A stretch of 64,000 bases of DNA from contig NZ_KI421504.1 in assembly GCF_000473165.1 (NCBI RefSeq), positions 2,464,009 through 2,528,008 of the forward strand. The letters run 5' to 3'. Made by a program: the position numbers and the translations under genes. The notes beneath the pieces are model-generated. The model was not told the DNA's origin, did not search any database, and saw only the letters and a program-made list of their open reading frames with translations. This DNA comes from Leisingera aquimarina DSM 24565. GTDB lineage: Bacteria; Pseudomonadota; Alphaproteobacteria; Rhodobacterales; Rhodobacteraceae. This document shows, piece by piece, positions 34,178 to 42,936 of the stretch (position 1 is its first letter; each line of letters begins with the position of its first letter).

Positions 34178-35134
34178 TCAGTGTTTGGCAGGAAAGGTGA
34201 ACCCGCCGTCCTCAGCGCGCTTTTCCAGTTCCTGCAGGCGGCGGCGGAACCGCGGTGCCCGCATCCGCTCGGTCACATTGCGGCACAACAGCACCATCAG
34301 AAACGGGCGGTCCTGCCGCTCCAGGTTTTTCAGCAGGTTGCGCAGGAAGAACGAGTTGTTGCGGCGGTTGCGCAGCAGCTTGTGAAAGGCGCCGCCGGTC
34401 AGCTTGCGGCTGCCTGCCAGCGACAGGATGTGATACAGCATCTCCATCTCGATCAGCCGGGTCTGCACCGCATCGCCCAAATGCGGCACCCGCAGCCGGG
34501 TCACGTTCTTGCGCGCAAACAGCGAGGCATGCATGGCGTCCAGCCGTTCCTGCGGGTCATAGATCACATAGGCCTGATCAGCGGCGTCCAGCATGTCAGG
34601 CGCATAGCCGTACCGGTCGGTGAAGGACAGGCGCCGCATTTCGCCAAAGCGGTCGTCCCATTCGGTCATCCGCGGGTCCAGCGTCGCCTGCGGCTGCACC
34701 GCCACCACCACGGCACCGGGCGAAGCCACGGAATAGGCCGCCGCCGCATAGCCGCAGGGGCCCGCGCCGTAAAAGATCACTTTGTCGAACTCGTCGAAAA
34801 ACCCGTCGTCGATCAGCTGGTCAAAGAAACCGTAGATGCGGCCTTCGCGGAACCAGGTGTCGCCGTCCGACACCACGCACATATGCGACCAGCCCAGGTT
34901 CTTCACCAGGTCGAACCCCAGCGGCTGCGCCTGGTCGGACAGGTTGTGGATGCCCTGCATGGTTTCAAACGTCACCAAAAGCGTATTGCCCTGATCAATG
35001 AAGGTGGCGAAATGCTTGTCGCCCAGCGGCTGGTACATGCCATGCTCTTCGGCCAAAGCCGCCATCCGGGCCTTCCACTGGGCCGGATTCAGCCCGGAAA
35101 GGTCTTCATCCAGATTATCAAGTCCGTCCTGCAT
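34178..35134 (-). CDS. Conserved protein with an alpha/beta-hydrolase-like elbow, function unknown
   Basis: A 318-residue protein. The middle contains [30 protein letters not shown] split across a strand-turn-helix: G-A-G-P-C-G resembles a nucleophile elbow (G-x-nucleophile-x-G) with Cys in the nucleophile place, followed by a strand. Before it are [17 protein letters not shown] and [14 protein letters not shown]. The C-terminal third is basic and helical. In databases such proteins are sometimes called phosphoadenosine phosphosulfate reductase, but no PAPS-reductase motif is present. The ATG at 35134 has GAGGA upstream. Adjacent to a glycosyltransferase on the same strand. Confidence 0.7.
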   Translation of the reverse strand: MQDGLDNLDEDLSGLNPAQWKARMAALAEEHGMYQPLGDKHFATFIDQGNTLLVTFETMQGIHNLSDQAQPLGFDLVKNLGWSHMCVVSDGDTWFREGRIYGFFDQLIDDGFFDEFDKVIFYGAGPCGYAAAAYSVASPGAVVVAVQPQATLDPRMTEWDDRFGEMRRLSFTDRYGYAPDMLDAADQAYVIYDPQERLDAMHASLFARKNVTRLRVPHLGDAVQTRLIEMEMLYHILSLAGSRKLTGGAFHKLLRNRRNNSFFLRNLLKNLERQDRPFLMVLLCRNVTERMRAPRFRRRLQELEKRAEDGGFTFPAKH

Positions 35135-35284
35135 GCCTGCTGTCCTCTTTGCCCCCAAAGGGTCCCTGCCTGCTGTTCGGATTTACATTTAGGTGACAAT
35201 TAAGGCCAAAATTGGAAAAACCCATGCCTGAATGAGGCGGCGGGCGGCTCTTTCGACGGCCTTTTGCCAGGGGGCGATGGAGCC

Positions 35285-36349
35285 TCAGCTGCTGTCTTCC
35301 AGCGGCTGCTGTCCGGCTTGGCCCGGGATGGCAAAGCCGCGCAGCAGTTCTGCTGCAGCCGGGCTTACCGGGCGGGCAGGGGGCGTCATCAGCAGCCGTG
35401 CAAACAACGCCCGGCAAGGCTCCTGTGTCATCAGCCCGGCAAACCTGGCATGACGCCAGGCCACCGCCCCGCTGTGCAGCCGGGCCAGGTCCGGATCCTC
35501 CATCAGTCCGGCCCGAACGCCCGCACAGGCAGTACCGTACCGGGCAATGGAGGTATCCTCGGCGCTGCAGTAATTCCGTTCAACCCAGTAATCCATACCC
35601 AGCTCCGCCTGCCGGTTGACCCTTCCGCGGTCAGCCTTCAGCACATAGCTCTCCATCGCTCCCAGCGGGTAGTGATTCAGCTGCGCCAGCCTCCCGTTGG
35701 GCTGGCCGTAATTGGAAAACAGCCGTTTGGTCTTGAATGCCTTGCCCAGTTCGCGGCCTTCGCAGTCATACCAGCGGAAACTGTCCAGCTGCGCCGTGCT
35801 GCGGATGTCGCGGGGCCGGTGAACACCGCATTTACGGTAGGTGCCGTCATTGCGGTACAGCGTCTTGAACATCACCGCCCGCCACGGCCAGTGAATGACC
35901 TCCGGCGCGCAGCGGGTGAACTGTTCGGTCACCGGCGCATCTTCGAACCGCACGATGCCGGCATTGCCGAACAGCCGCCAGGTCAGCGTCACCGCATCCG
36001 CCTCCGGCAGCGCCGCCAGCAGATCCGCCACGGTGCCATCGCCGGTCTTGATGCAGACAAATTCGTCGATATCCAGCACCAGCACCCAATCGGCCTGTTT
36101 CATCAGCGGATGCCTGTCGGCTTGCTTCAGCGCGGTGAACTGAATGCCGCCCTTGTCATAGGGTCCCTCGTTGCGCTGGTGGGTCAGCTGCCCCATCTCC
36201 TGCAGGCGGTCCAGCATCTGATCGGTGCCGTCCTGGCAATTGTTTGAAAATACCAGGAAATCGGTGAAACCCGCAGCCCGGTGATGGGCCAGCCACTCAA
36301 GCAGAAATGCACCCTCATTGCGCACGCAAAGGATTGCCAGAACCCGCAT
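35285..36349 (-). CDS. Glycosyltransferase family 2-type protein
   Basis: A 354-residue GT-A enzyme of the Glyco_tranf_2_4 type. It opens with ILCVRNEGAFLLEWLAHHRAAG (nucleotide-sugar binding) and has the D-x-D-like VLDIDEFV (about residue 93) for the metal, plus FSNNCQDGTDQMLDRL. No signal peptide or membrane helix. The acceptor is unknown; the single-gene context with the unassigned gene at 34178 suggests surface polysaccharide or cell-surface modification. Confidence 0.87.
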   Translation of the reverse strand: MRVLAILCVRNEGAFLLEWLAHHRAAGFTDFLVFSNNCQDGTDQMLDRLQEMGQLTHQRNEGPYDKGGIQFTALKQADRHPLMKQADWVLVLDIDEFVCIKTGDGTVADLLAALPEADAVTLTWRLFGNAGIVRFEDAPVTEQFTRCAPEVIHWPWRAVMFKTLYRNDGTYRKCGVHRPRDIRSTAQLDSFRWYDCEGRELGKAFKTKRLFSNYGQPNGRLAQLNHYPLGAMESYVLKADRGRVNRQAELGMDYWVERNYCSAEDTSIARYGTACAGVRAGLMEDPDLARLHSGAVAWRHARFAGLMTQEPCRALFARLLMTPPARPVSPAAAELLRGFAIPGQAGQQPLEDSS

Positions 36350-36597
36350 GCCTATGCGCCCGCCCGGGCAGGATGGCGCAGCTTAGGCTGAGTGTATGAC
36401 GCGCTGTGCATGGCTGGCTTCTCTGTCTCTCTGTCCCCGCAGGTTGCGGGTTGCTGGCGGCAGTTTTACCCGGCAGGTCCGGTTATACAACCGCTGCCGT
36501 CAGCCGCAGCCGCCCCGTCAGCCGCAGCGTCGCAGCAGCACACGGCTTGACCGATGCCGCGCCGCATGGCCTGTTGGCCGGGAAAAGGAGGTCACCC

Positions 36598-37506
36598 ATG
36601 CAGCAGGCGCAATCCATCGATCAGATTCAGACCATGCTCTCGAACCAGGGTTACGTCTGCGGCAGGTCCTTGGCCACCGTGGTGTTCCTGTCGCTGAAAC
36701 TGGGCCGCCCGCTGTTCCTGGAGGGCGAGGCCGGCACCGGCAAGACCGAGATTGCCAAGGCCCTGGCCGCCAGCCTCGGCCGCCGCCTGATCCGGCTGCA
36801 ATGCTACGAGGGTCTGGATGCCGCCAGCGCCGTCTATGAATGGAACTTCGCCGCCCAGATGGTCGCCATCCGCACTGCCGAGGCCGCAGGCAGCGCCGAA
36901 CGCTCCGCCCTGCAGGCGGAACTGTTCTCGGCTGACTACCTCATAGAACGGCCGCTGTTGCAGGCGATGCGCCCGGATGAGCACGGCGCGCCCGTCCTGC
37001 TGATCGATGAACTCGACCGTACCGACGAACCGTTTGAGGCTTTCCTGCTGGAAGCGCTCAGCGATTTTCAGGTCACCATCCCCGAGCTTGGCACCATCCA
37101 GGCGCCGGAGCCGCCCATCGTCATCCTCACCTCCAACCGCACCCGCGAGGTGCACGACGCCCTGAAGCGCCGCTGCCTCTACCACTGGGTCGATTACCCG
37201 GATTTCACCCGCGAGGTCGAAATCCTCAACGCCCGCGCTCCGGAAGCCAGCGCGCAGCTCAGCCGCGAGATCGTCGCCTTCGTGCAATCCTTGCGCACCG
37301 AGGATCTGTTTAAGAAACCAGGCGTCGCCGAAACCATCGACTGGGCCAACTGCCTCTTGGCGCTTGACGTCATTGCCCTCAGCCCCGAGGTGATCGCCGA
37401 CACCCTCGGCGCCATCCTGAAATACCAGGACGACATCGCCCGTCTGCACGGCTCCGAAGCCAAGCGTATCCTCGACCAGGCCAAGGCAGATCTGGACGCC
37501 GCCTGA
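36598..37506 (+). CDS. MoxR-family AAA ATPase (CoxD-like)
   Basis: A 302-residue MoxR AAA+ protein with Walker A GEAGTGKTE (about residues 42-50), Walker B VLLIDELDR and sensor-1 ILTSNRTREV. MoxR/CoxD proteins act as chaperones in maturation of molybdenum hydroxylases; CoxD assists assembly of the CuSMo site in Oligotropha. The AAAAGGAGGT site at 36583-36592 fixes the ATG at 36598. It is followed by a VWA partner, and both are upstream of coxSLM on the same strand. Confidence 0.93.
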   Translation: MQQAQSIDQIQTMLSNQGYVCGRSLATVVFLSLKLGRPLFLEGEAGTGKTEIAKALAASLGRRLIRLQCYEGLDAASAVYEWNFAAQMVAIRTAEAAGSAERSALQAELFSADYLIERPLLQAMRPDEHGAPVLLIDELDRTDEPFEAFLLEALSDFQVTIPELGTIQAPEPPIVILTSNRTREVHDALKRRCLYHWVDYPDFTREVEILNARAPEASAQLSREIVAFVQSLRTEDLFKKPGVAETIDWANCLLALDVIALSPEVIADTLGAILKYQDDIARLHGSEAKRILDQAKADLDAA

Positions 37507-37515
37507 TGTTTCAAT

Positions 37516-37554
37516 TTTCGGAAATACTCTGGGGGTATGGGGGCAAAGCCCCCA
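37516..37554 (+). repeat. Dispersed intergenic repeat, copy 2
   Basis: TTTCGGAAATACTCT, then GGGGGTATGGGGGCAAAGCC and CCC, in the 60-bp gap between the MoxR and VWA genes; the same order of blocks as copy 1. Confidence 0.6.
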
Positions 37555-37566
37555 TGAAGTGCCCTA

Positions 37567-38823
37567 GTGCCTGACACCGCGCCGCTCACCCTGCCGGACC
37601 ACCCCAAGCTGGTCCAGAATCTCACCCATTTCGCCCGCGCCCTGCGCAAGGCCGGCCTGCCGGTCGGGCCAGGCCGGGTGCTGGATGCGGTGCAGGCGGT
37701 GGCCGCCGCGGGCTTTACCAGCCGGACGGATTTCTACTGGTCCCTGCATGCCTGTTTTGTCACCAAGCCCGAGCAGCGGGTGGTCTTCGCCCAGGTCTTC
37801 CGCCTGTTCTGGCGCGACCCCCGGTACCTTGAACACATGATGGCCGCCATGCTGCCCGCCATCCGCGGCGTGCAGGAGGACCGCGCCGCCAAACCCGCCG
37901 AAAAACGCGCGGCGCAGGCGCTGCTGGACGGCATGCAGAACCCGCCTGAAGGGCCGGAGAGCGATGAGGAGGGCACCGAGGCCGAGGTGGATTCCACGCT
38001 CACCATATCGGCGGAGGAACGGCTCAGAACCCTCGATTTCGAACAGATGAGCACCGCAGAGGCTGCAGCCGCGAAACGCATCCTTTCCCAACTGACCCTG
38101 CCGGTAACACCGATCCAGTCGCGCCGCCTGATGGCATCGCCGCAGGGGACACGCCCCGACTGGCGCCGCACCCTGCGCAACGCCGCCCGCCAGGGCGGCG
38201 ACCTGCACGCCATGGCGCGCGCCAAGCGCCGCATCCGCTGGCCCAATCTGGTGGTGCTCTGCGATATCTCCGGCTCGATGAGCCAGTACAGCCGCATCAT
38301 CCTGCATTTCCTGCACGCCGCGGCCAATGCAAAAGGACAGGGCTGGGCCAGGGTGCATGGTTTCACCTTCGGCACCCGCCTGACGAATATCACCCGCCAT
38401 CTGCATCAGCGCGACGTGGATGCAGCGCTGACCGCCGCGGGCTCGGAGGCGCAGGACTGGGAAGGCGGCACGCGGATCGGCGACTGCCTGCACGCCTTCA
38501 ACCGCGACTGGTCGCGCCGTGTCATGGGGCAGGGGGCGGTGGTGCTCTTGATCACTGACGGGCTGGACCGCGGCGACCCGGACGCGCTAGCGCGTGAAAT
38601 GCAGCGGCTGCAGCTGTCGTCGCGCCGCCTGATCTGGCTCAACCCCTTGCTGCGCTGGGACGGCTTTGCTCCCAGGGCGCAAGGTATCCGCGCCATGCTG
38701 CCCTATGCCGACAGCTTCCGTGCGGGCCACTCCATCGCCTCGCTGCAGGATCTGGCGCAGGTGATCTCCAGCCCCTCGGATGCGGGCGAGAAAGCCCGGC
38801 TGATGGCGATGCTCGGCCAATAA
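37567..38823 (+). CDS. VWA-domain protein, CoxE-like
   Basis: A 418-residue partner of the MoxR ATPase. The C-terminal von Willebrand A domain has a complete MIDAS: D-x-S-x-S in VLCDISGSMS (about residue 237), Thr in GTRIGD and Asp in LLITDGLDRGD. The N-terminal half is the CoxE-type helical region with an acidic middle (PEGPESDEEGTEAEVD). CoxE works with CoxD in cofactor maturation. The start is a GTG at 37567 with only a weak ribosome-binding site. Confidence 0.9.
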   Translation: MPDTAPLTLPDHPKLVQNLTHFARALRKAGLPVGPGRVLDAVQAVAAAGFTSRTDFYWSLHACFVTKPEQRVVFAQVFRLFWRDPRYLEHMMAAMLPAIRGVQEDRAAKPAEKRAAQALLDGMQNPPEGPESDEEGTEAEVDSTLTISAEERLRTLDFEQMSTAEAAAAKRILSQLTLPVTPIQSRRLMASPQGTRPDWRRTLRNAARQGGDLHAMARAKRRIRWPNLVVLCDISGSMSQYSRIILHFLHAAANAKGQGWARVHGFTFGTRLTNITRHLHQRDVDAALTAAGSEAQDWEGGTRIGDCLHAFNRDWSRRVMGQGAVVLLITDGLDRGDPDALAREMQRLQLSSRRLIWLNPLLRWDGFAPRAQGIRAMLPYADSFRAGHSIASLQDLAQVISSPSDAGEKARLMAMLGQ

Positions 38824-38897
38824 ATTCCAAAAATGGAATGCGATTTGATCTGAATCAATCAGCCCGCCGCCGCTCTATTGTATTCCAAATTCGGAAT
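38824..38897. promoter_or_regulatory. Two SqrR/BigR-type operators upstream of the YeeE/YedE pair
   Basis: ATTCC-N6-GGAAT occurs at 38824-38839 and 38882-38897. Both fit ATTC-N8-GAAT, the palindrome reported for the sulfide-responsive repressor SqrR of Rhodobacter. A TTGATC/-10-like arrangement lies between them, and the second site ends 22 bases before the ATG. Confidence 0.7.
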
Positions 38898-38919
38898 GTA
38901 ATGTGCGAAAGGAGCTGAC

Positions 38920-39471
38920 ATGTCTCTCAACTGGAAAGCCGGAGGCCTCTTGCTGGGGCTGGTGTTTTTCCTGGCAGTGCTGCTGGTCAAACCTATCGGG
39001 GTCTCGACGCAATTTGTGATCCTCGACGGCATCATCGCGGACGCGGTGAACCCTGACCTGGTGACGCGGGCTGCCGAAGGCACCACCTCAACAAATGCTT
39101 ATCTGGCGAAATCGGACGGTAAGTATGCCAAGGCCGTCGCCAGCCCGCTCAATTACAGCTTTGTCTTTGTGCTGGCGATGGCGCTGGGCGGTTTGCTGTC
39201 GGCCAAACTGCGCGGCGGGATCCCGCAAGCGGACCGCAGCGTGCCCGCCCTGTGGCGCGCCAACTTCGGCGGCTGTCAGGTGAAACGCTACGCTGCGGCT
39301 TTCTTGGGCGGATTCATCGTGCTTTATGGCGCCCGCCTCGCAGGCGGCTGCACTTCGGGGCACATGATGTCCGGCATGATGCAGACCGCGCTCTCCGGCT
39401 ACATCTTCGCCGCCGGAGCCTTTGCCGCTGCCATCCCCGTCTCACTGCTGCTGTTCAAAAAGGAGGCCTGA
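38920..39471 (+). CDS. YeeE/YedE family sulfur-transport membrane protein (1)
   Basis: A 183-residue membrane protein with about four helices and the YeeE/YedE hallmark RLAGGCTSGHMMSGM, in which the Cys lies in the transport path of thiosulfate-type transporters (TsuA family). It is half the size of full TsuA, and the next gene supplies a second half-type protein. The ATG follows AAAGGAG. Two sulfide-repressor-type palindromes sit in its promoter, matching a role in moving reduced sulfur. Confidence 0.9.
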   Translation: MSLNWKAGGLLLGLVFFLAVLLVKPIGVSTQFVILDGIIADAVNPDLVTRAAEGTTSTNAYLAKSDGKYAKAVASPLNYSFVFVLAMALGGLLSAKLRGGIPQADRSVPALWRANFGGCQVKRYAAAFLGGFIVLYGARLAGGCTSGHMMSGMMQTALSGYIFAAGAFAAAIPVSLLLFKKEA

Positions 39472-39474
39472 GCC

Positions 39475-40065
39475 ATGACAACCATCCTATTGGCAATTGT
39501 GACCGGCGCAGCCTTTGGCGCGGTGCTGGACCGGGTGGGGGCCTCCAACCCCGACTATATCGGCAAGATGCTGAACCTCACAAATCTGAACCTGGCCAAG
39601 GCCATCCTGCTGGCAATCGGCACCGGCTCGGTGCTGATGTTCGGCGGCCAGATGGCGGGGCTGGTGGATGTCGGCCACATGTCGGTCAAAACCGCCTATG
39701 CCGGCGTCTTTATCGGCGGGCTGATGCTGGGTGCCGGCTGGGCGCTGGCGGGCTATTGCCCCGGCACCGGTGTCGTCGCTGCCGCTTCGGGCCGCAAGGA
39801 CGCGCTGTTCTTCATCGCGGGCGGGCTTTTGGGCGCTGCCGCCTATATGGTGACTTATCCGGCGTGGAAGGCCAGCGGCCTGTTGGATAATATCGCGGGC
39901 GGCAAGGTCACCCTCGGCATCGTTCCCGGCGCAAAATACGAAGGGCTGATGGCGCTGCCCGGCGATCTGCTGGGGATCATCCTGGGTCTTGGGTTTATCG
40001 CCTTGGCCTTTGCGCTGCCAGAACGGCTGGTGCCGCAAAAGGCTTCACCGCAACCGGCGGAGTAA
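39475..40065 (+). CDS. YeeE/YedE family sulfur-transport membrane protein (2)
   Basis: A 196-residue membrane protein whose second conserved block, LAGYCPGTGVVAAASG, matches the other YeeE/YedE half (G-x-C-P-G-T). It starts three bases after the previous stop. The two half-size proteins together reconstitute the two Cys motifs of a full-length TsuA/YeeE transporter. A terminator follows directly. Confidence 0.9.
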   Translation: MTTILLAIVTGAAFGAVLDRVGASNPDYIGKMLNLTNLNLAKAILLAIGTGSVLMFGGQMAGLVDVGHMSVKTAYAGVFIGGLMLGAGWALAGYCPGTGVVAAASGRKDALFFIAGGLLGAAAYMVTYPAWKASGLLDNIAGGKVTLGIVPGAKYEGLMALPGDLLGIILGLGFIALAFALPERLVPQKASPQPAE

Positions 40066-40088
40066 CCGCCCCTCACGCAAGATCCAGG

Positions 40089-40121
40089 CGCCCGCCCGTT
40101 CCGGCGGGCGTTTTCTGTTTG
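40089..40121 (+). terminator. Terminator of the YeeE/YedE pair
   Basis: Perfect 8-bp stem CGCCCGCC/GGCGGGCG (40089-40096 with 40103-40110) followed by TTTTCTGTTT. Confidence 0.88.
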
Positions 40122-40208
40122 GGTGCCGCAACTTCTTGCTTGAAACCAAGGCGGTGAACCCCGACCTTTGAGGTTCAAAGCCGGGCAAACCGGCGGGGAG
40201 GACGCCGC

Positions 40209-41189
40209 ATGCAGACCGCAAGCCCATTTGAAAACGCTCCTGAGACTGCCTTGGAATGGCACCGTGCCGGTACAGGTGCGGCATTGGCCACGGTTGTGCA
40301 GACCTGGGGCTCGGCTCCGCGCCGCACCGGGTCGCAGCTGGCGGTCTCGGGGGACGGACGTATCGAAGGTTCCGTCTCCGGCGGCTGCGTCGAAGGCGCC
40401 GTGGTGGCCGAAGCACTTGATGCACTGCAGGACGGCAATCACCGGCTGCTGGAATACGGCGTCAGCGACGCGGACGCCTTTGCCGTCGGCCTCGCCTGCG
40501 GCGGCACTATCAAGGTGCTGGTGGAACCGGTTGGCTCTGCGCTGCCGGTGGGTCTGCTGCAGAGGCTGGTAGAGGCCCGCGCCAACCGCGCGCCCGTGGC
40601 CTATGAGGTGAACCTCACCACCGGTGCCCGCCGCCTGGCGCGCGGCGAGTACCCTGACCGGATGCGATTGGACCGCTCCGGGGTGGAGGAAGACGGTGAG
40701 ACCTTTGTGGCCGTTCACAACCCGCCGCTGCGGCTGGTCTGCGTCGGTGCGGTCCACATTACCCAAGCCTTGGTGCCGATGGCGCGGATCGCCGGCTATG
40801 ACCCGGTGATCATCGACCCGCGCGCGGCCTTCGCCTCGCCCGAACGGTTCCCCGGCGAGACGCTGATGGACGATTGGCCGGACGAGGCGGTGGAAAAACT
40901 CGGCCTCGACACCCGCACCGCCGTGGTGCTGCTGACCCATGACCCGAAACTGGACGACCCGGCGCTGCAGGCGGCGCTGAGGGCGGATGTCTTCTACATC
41001 GGCGCGCTGGGTAGCAAGAAAACTCACGCCGCCCGCACCGCCCGGATGCAAGAGGCCGGGTTCACCGAAGGCCAAATCAGCCGTATCCACGGTCCCATCG
41101 GCCTGGATATCGGCGCCGCGGGACCGGCGGAAATCGCCGTGTCCATCCTCGCAGAAATGACCGCCGTTTTGCGCGGCAAACAGCCATGA
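40209..41189 (+). CDS. XdhC/CoxI-family molybdenum cofactor chaperone
   Basis: A 326-residue protein with the N-terminal XdhC/CoxI block (ATVVQTWGSAPRRTGSQLAV, SGGCVEGAVV) and the C-terminal Rossmann-like XdhC_C domain (LVCVGAVHITQALV, GALGSKKTHAAR, GLDIGAAGPAEIAVSI). XdhC binds molybdopterin cofactor and sulfurates and inserts it into xanthine-dehydrogenase-type enzymes. It overlaps the next gene by four bases. The neighbouring coxSLM is its probable client. Confidence 0.93.
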   Translation: MQTASPFENAPETALEWHRAGTGAALATVVQTWGSAPRRTGSQLAVSGDGRIEGSVSGGCVEGAVVAEALDALQDGNHRLLEYGVSDADAFAVGLACGGTIKVLVEPVGSALPVGLLQRLVEARANRAPVAYEVNLTTGARRLARGEYPDRMRLDRSGVEEDGETFVAVHNPPLRLVCVGAVHITQALVPMARIAGYDPVIIDPRAAFASPERFPGETLMDDWPDEAVEKLGLDTRTAVVLLTHDPKLDDPALQAALRADVFYIGALGSKKTHAARTARMQEAGFTEGQISRIHGPIGLDIGAAGPAEIAVSILAEMTAVLRGKQP

Positions 41190-42187
41190 GGTTCGGCCCC
41201 GTTCCCCTGAAGGATGCCGAGGGCGCCATCCTTGCGCATTCCTTGCAGGGCGCCAGCCGCAAGGTCGCCAAAGGCACGGTGCTGAGGACTGATGACCTGC
41301 AAGACCTCGCCGCTGCCGGTCACACGGACCTCACCGTGGCCCGGCTGGACCCCGCCGATATCCACGAGGATGCGGCGGCAGCGGCGCTGGCGAATGCGCT
41401 GGTACCCGACCCGTCCGCGCAGGGCATCCGTGTCTCGGGTGCCGGCACCGGGCGGGTCAACCTCTATGCCGCTGGCGCCGGGCTGGTGCGGCTGGACCGG
41501 ACCAGGCTGGAGGCGGTCAACGCAGCCGATCCGATGATCACCGTTGCCACCGTGCCGGATTATCACCGGGCGGACGCAGACGGAATGCTGGCCACGATCA
41601 AGATCATCTCCTATGGCGTCGCGGCCGATGCCATCCGCCGCGCCAGCGAAGGCGCAGGGGACGCCATCCGGGTGCTGCCGCCGGTGTTCTCCTCCGCAAC
41701 GCTGATTGAAACGCAGGTGACTGAAGAGACGCCGCCGGACAAAGGCCGCGCCGCGATGGCCGGGCGCCTGCACCGGATGGGCATCCCCCTGTCACCACGC
41801 GTGGTGGTGCCGCACCAGGAGGACGCGCTGGCTGGGGCCATCACAAACGCACCGGGACAGCTGGTGCTGGTGCTGACCGGCTCGGCGACCTCAGACACCC
41901 ACGATGTGGCGCCTGAGGCGTTGCGCAAGGCAGGCGGCAGCGTCACCCGTTTCGGAATGCCGGTCGATCCCGGCAACCTGCTGTTTCTGGGCAGCTTTCA
42001 GGACAGGCCGGTCATTGGTCTGCCGGGCTGCGCGCGCTCTCCGGCGCTCAACGGCGCGGACTGGGTGCTGGAGCGGGTGATCTGCGGCCTGCCCGTCACC
42101 GCTGCTGATATCGCCGCGATGGGCGTCGGTGGGCTGCTGAAGGAGATTCCCACCCGCCCGATGCCGCGCCGCGATGCAGAAGGCTGA
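41186..42187 (+). CDS. Molybdopterin-binding (MoCF/MoeA-like) domain protein
   Basis: A 333-residue protein equivalent to the molybdopterin-binding half of the MoCF-NTP-transferase fusions found beside XdhC. The N-terminus (VPLKDAEGAILAHSL, KGTVLRTDDL) is MoeA-like. The MoCF_biosynth domain follows, with VLVLTGSATSDTHDVAPEAL and GMPVDPGNLLFLG, the latter resembling the metal/pterin loop. It lacks the MobA-type nucleotidyltransferase part. ATGA overlap with xdhC implies coupled synthesis for cofactor handling. Confidence 0.87.
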   Translation: MRFGPVPLKDAEGAILAHSLQGASRKVAKGTVLRTDDLQDLAAAGHTDLTVARLDPADIHEDAAAAALANALVPDPSAQGIRVSGAGTGRVNLYAAGAGLVRLDRTRLEAVNAADPMITVATVPDYHRADADGMLATIKIISYGVAADAIRRASEGAGDAIRVLPPVFSSATLIETQVTEETPPDKGRAAMAGRLHRMGIPLSPRVVVPHQEDALAGAITNAPGQLVLVLTGSATSDTHDVAPEALRKAGGSVTRFGMPVDPGNLLFLGSFQDRPVIGLPGCARSPALNGADWVLERVICGLPVTAADIAAMGVGGLLKEIPTRPMPRRDAEG

Positions 42188-42209
42188 ATGCGGCGCTGCG
42201 GCACGAGAT

Positions 42210-42228
42210 TTGTGACGCAAGGTCACAA
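42210..42228. promoter_or_regulatory. Palindrome in the coxS promoter region
   Basis: TTGTGAC-GCAAG-GTCACAA, 7-bp perfect arms, 122 bases before coxS. It resembles CRP/FNR-family sites (TGTGA...TCACA) but with a spacing of seven rather than six. Confidence 0.45.
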
Positions 42229-42350
42229 CCTTGGGTAAACCCTGCTGACGCGAATTTGCGCCGCAACCCCGCCGGAAAACACTTCGCGGATCGCAGTACC
42301 CGTGCTTAACTCCCCCCAGCCAGACAAAAACAAGCTAAAGGGAGGGTACT

Positions 42351-42836
<486 letters not shown>

Positions 42837-42936
42837 CATGTGACGACCCCAGGCCGCCTGCCGGCCTGAGCTGAACAAGGAGAAAGTTACCAAGAGGTGC
42901 GCCAGTGGCAGCACCCTCCAGGGAGGAAGACCAGAC

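Noticed and set aside
34178-35134. Phosphoadenosine phosphosulfate reductase
   Set aside because: No PAPS/APS-binding loop or catalytic ECG motif; the true APS reductase is at 50615-51376.
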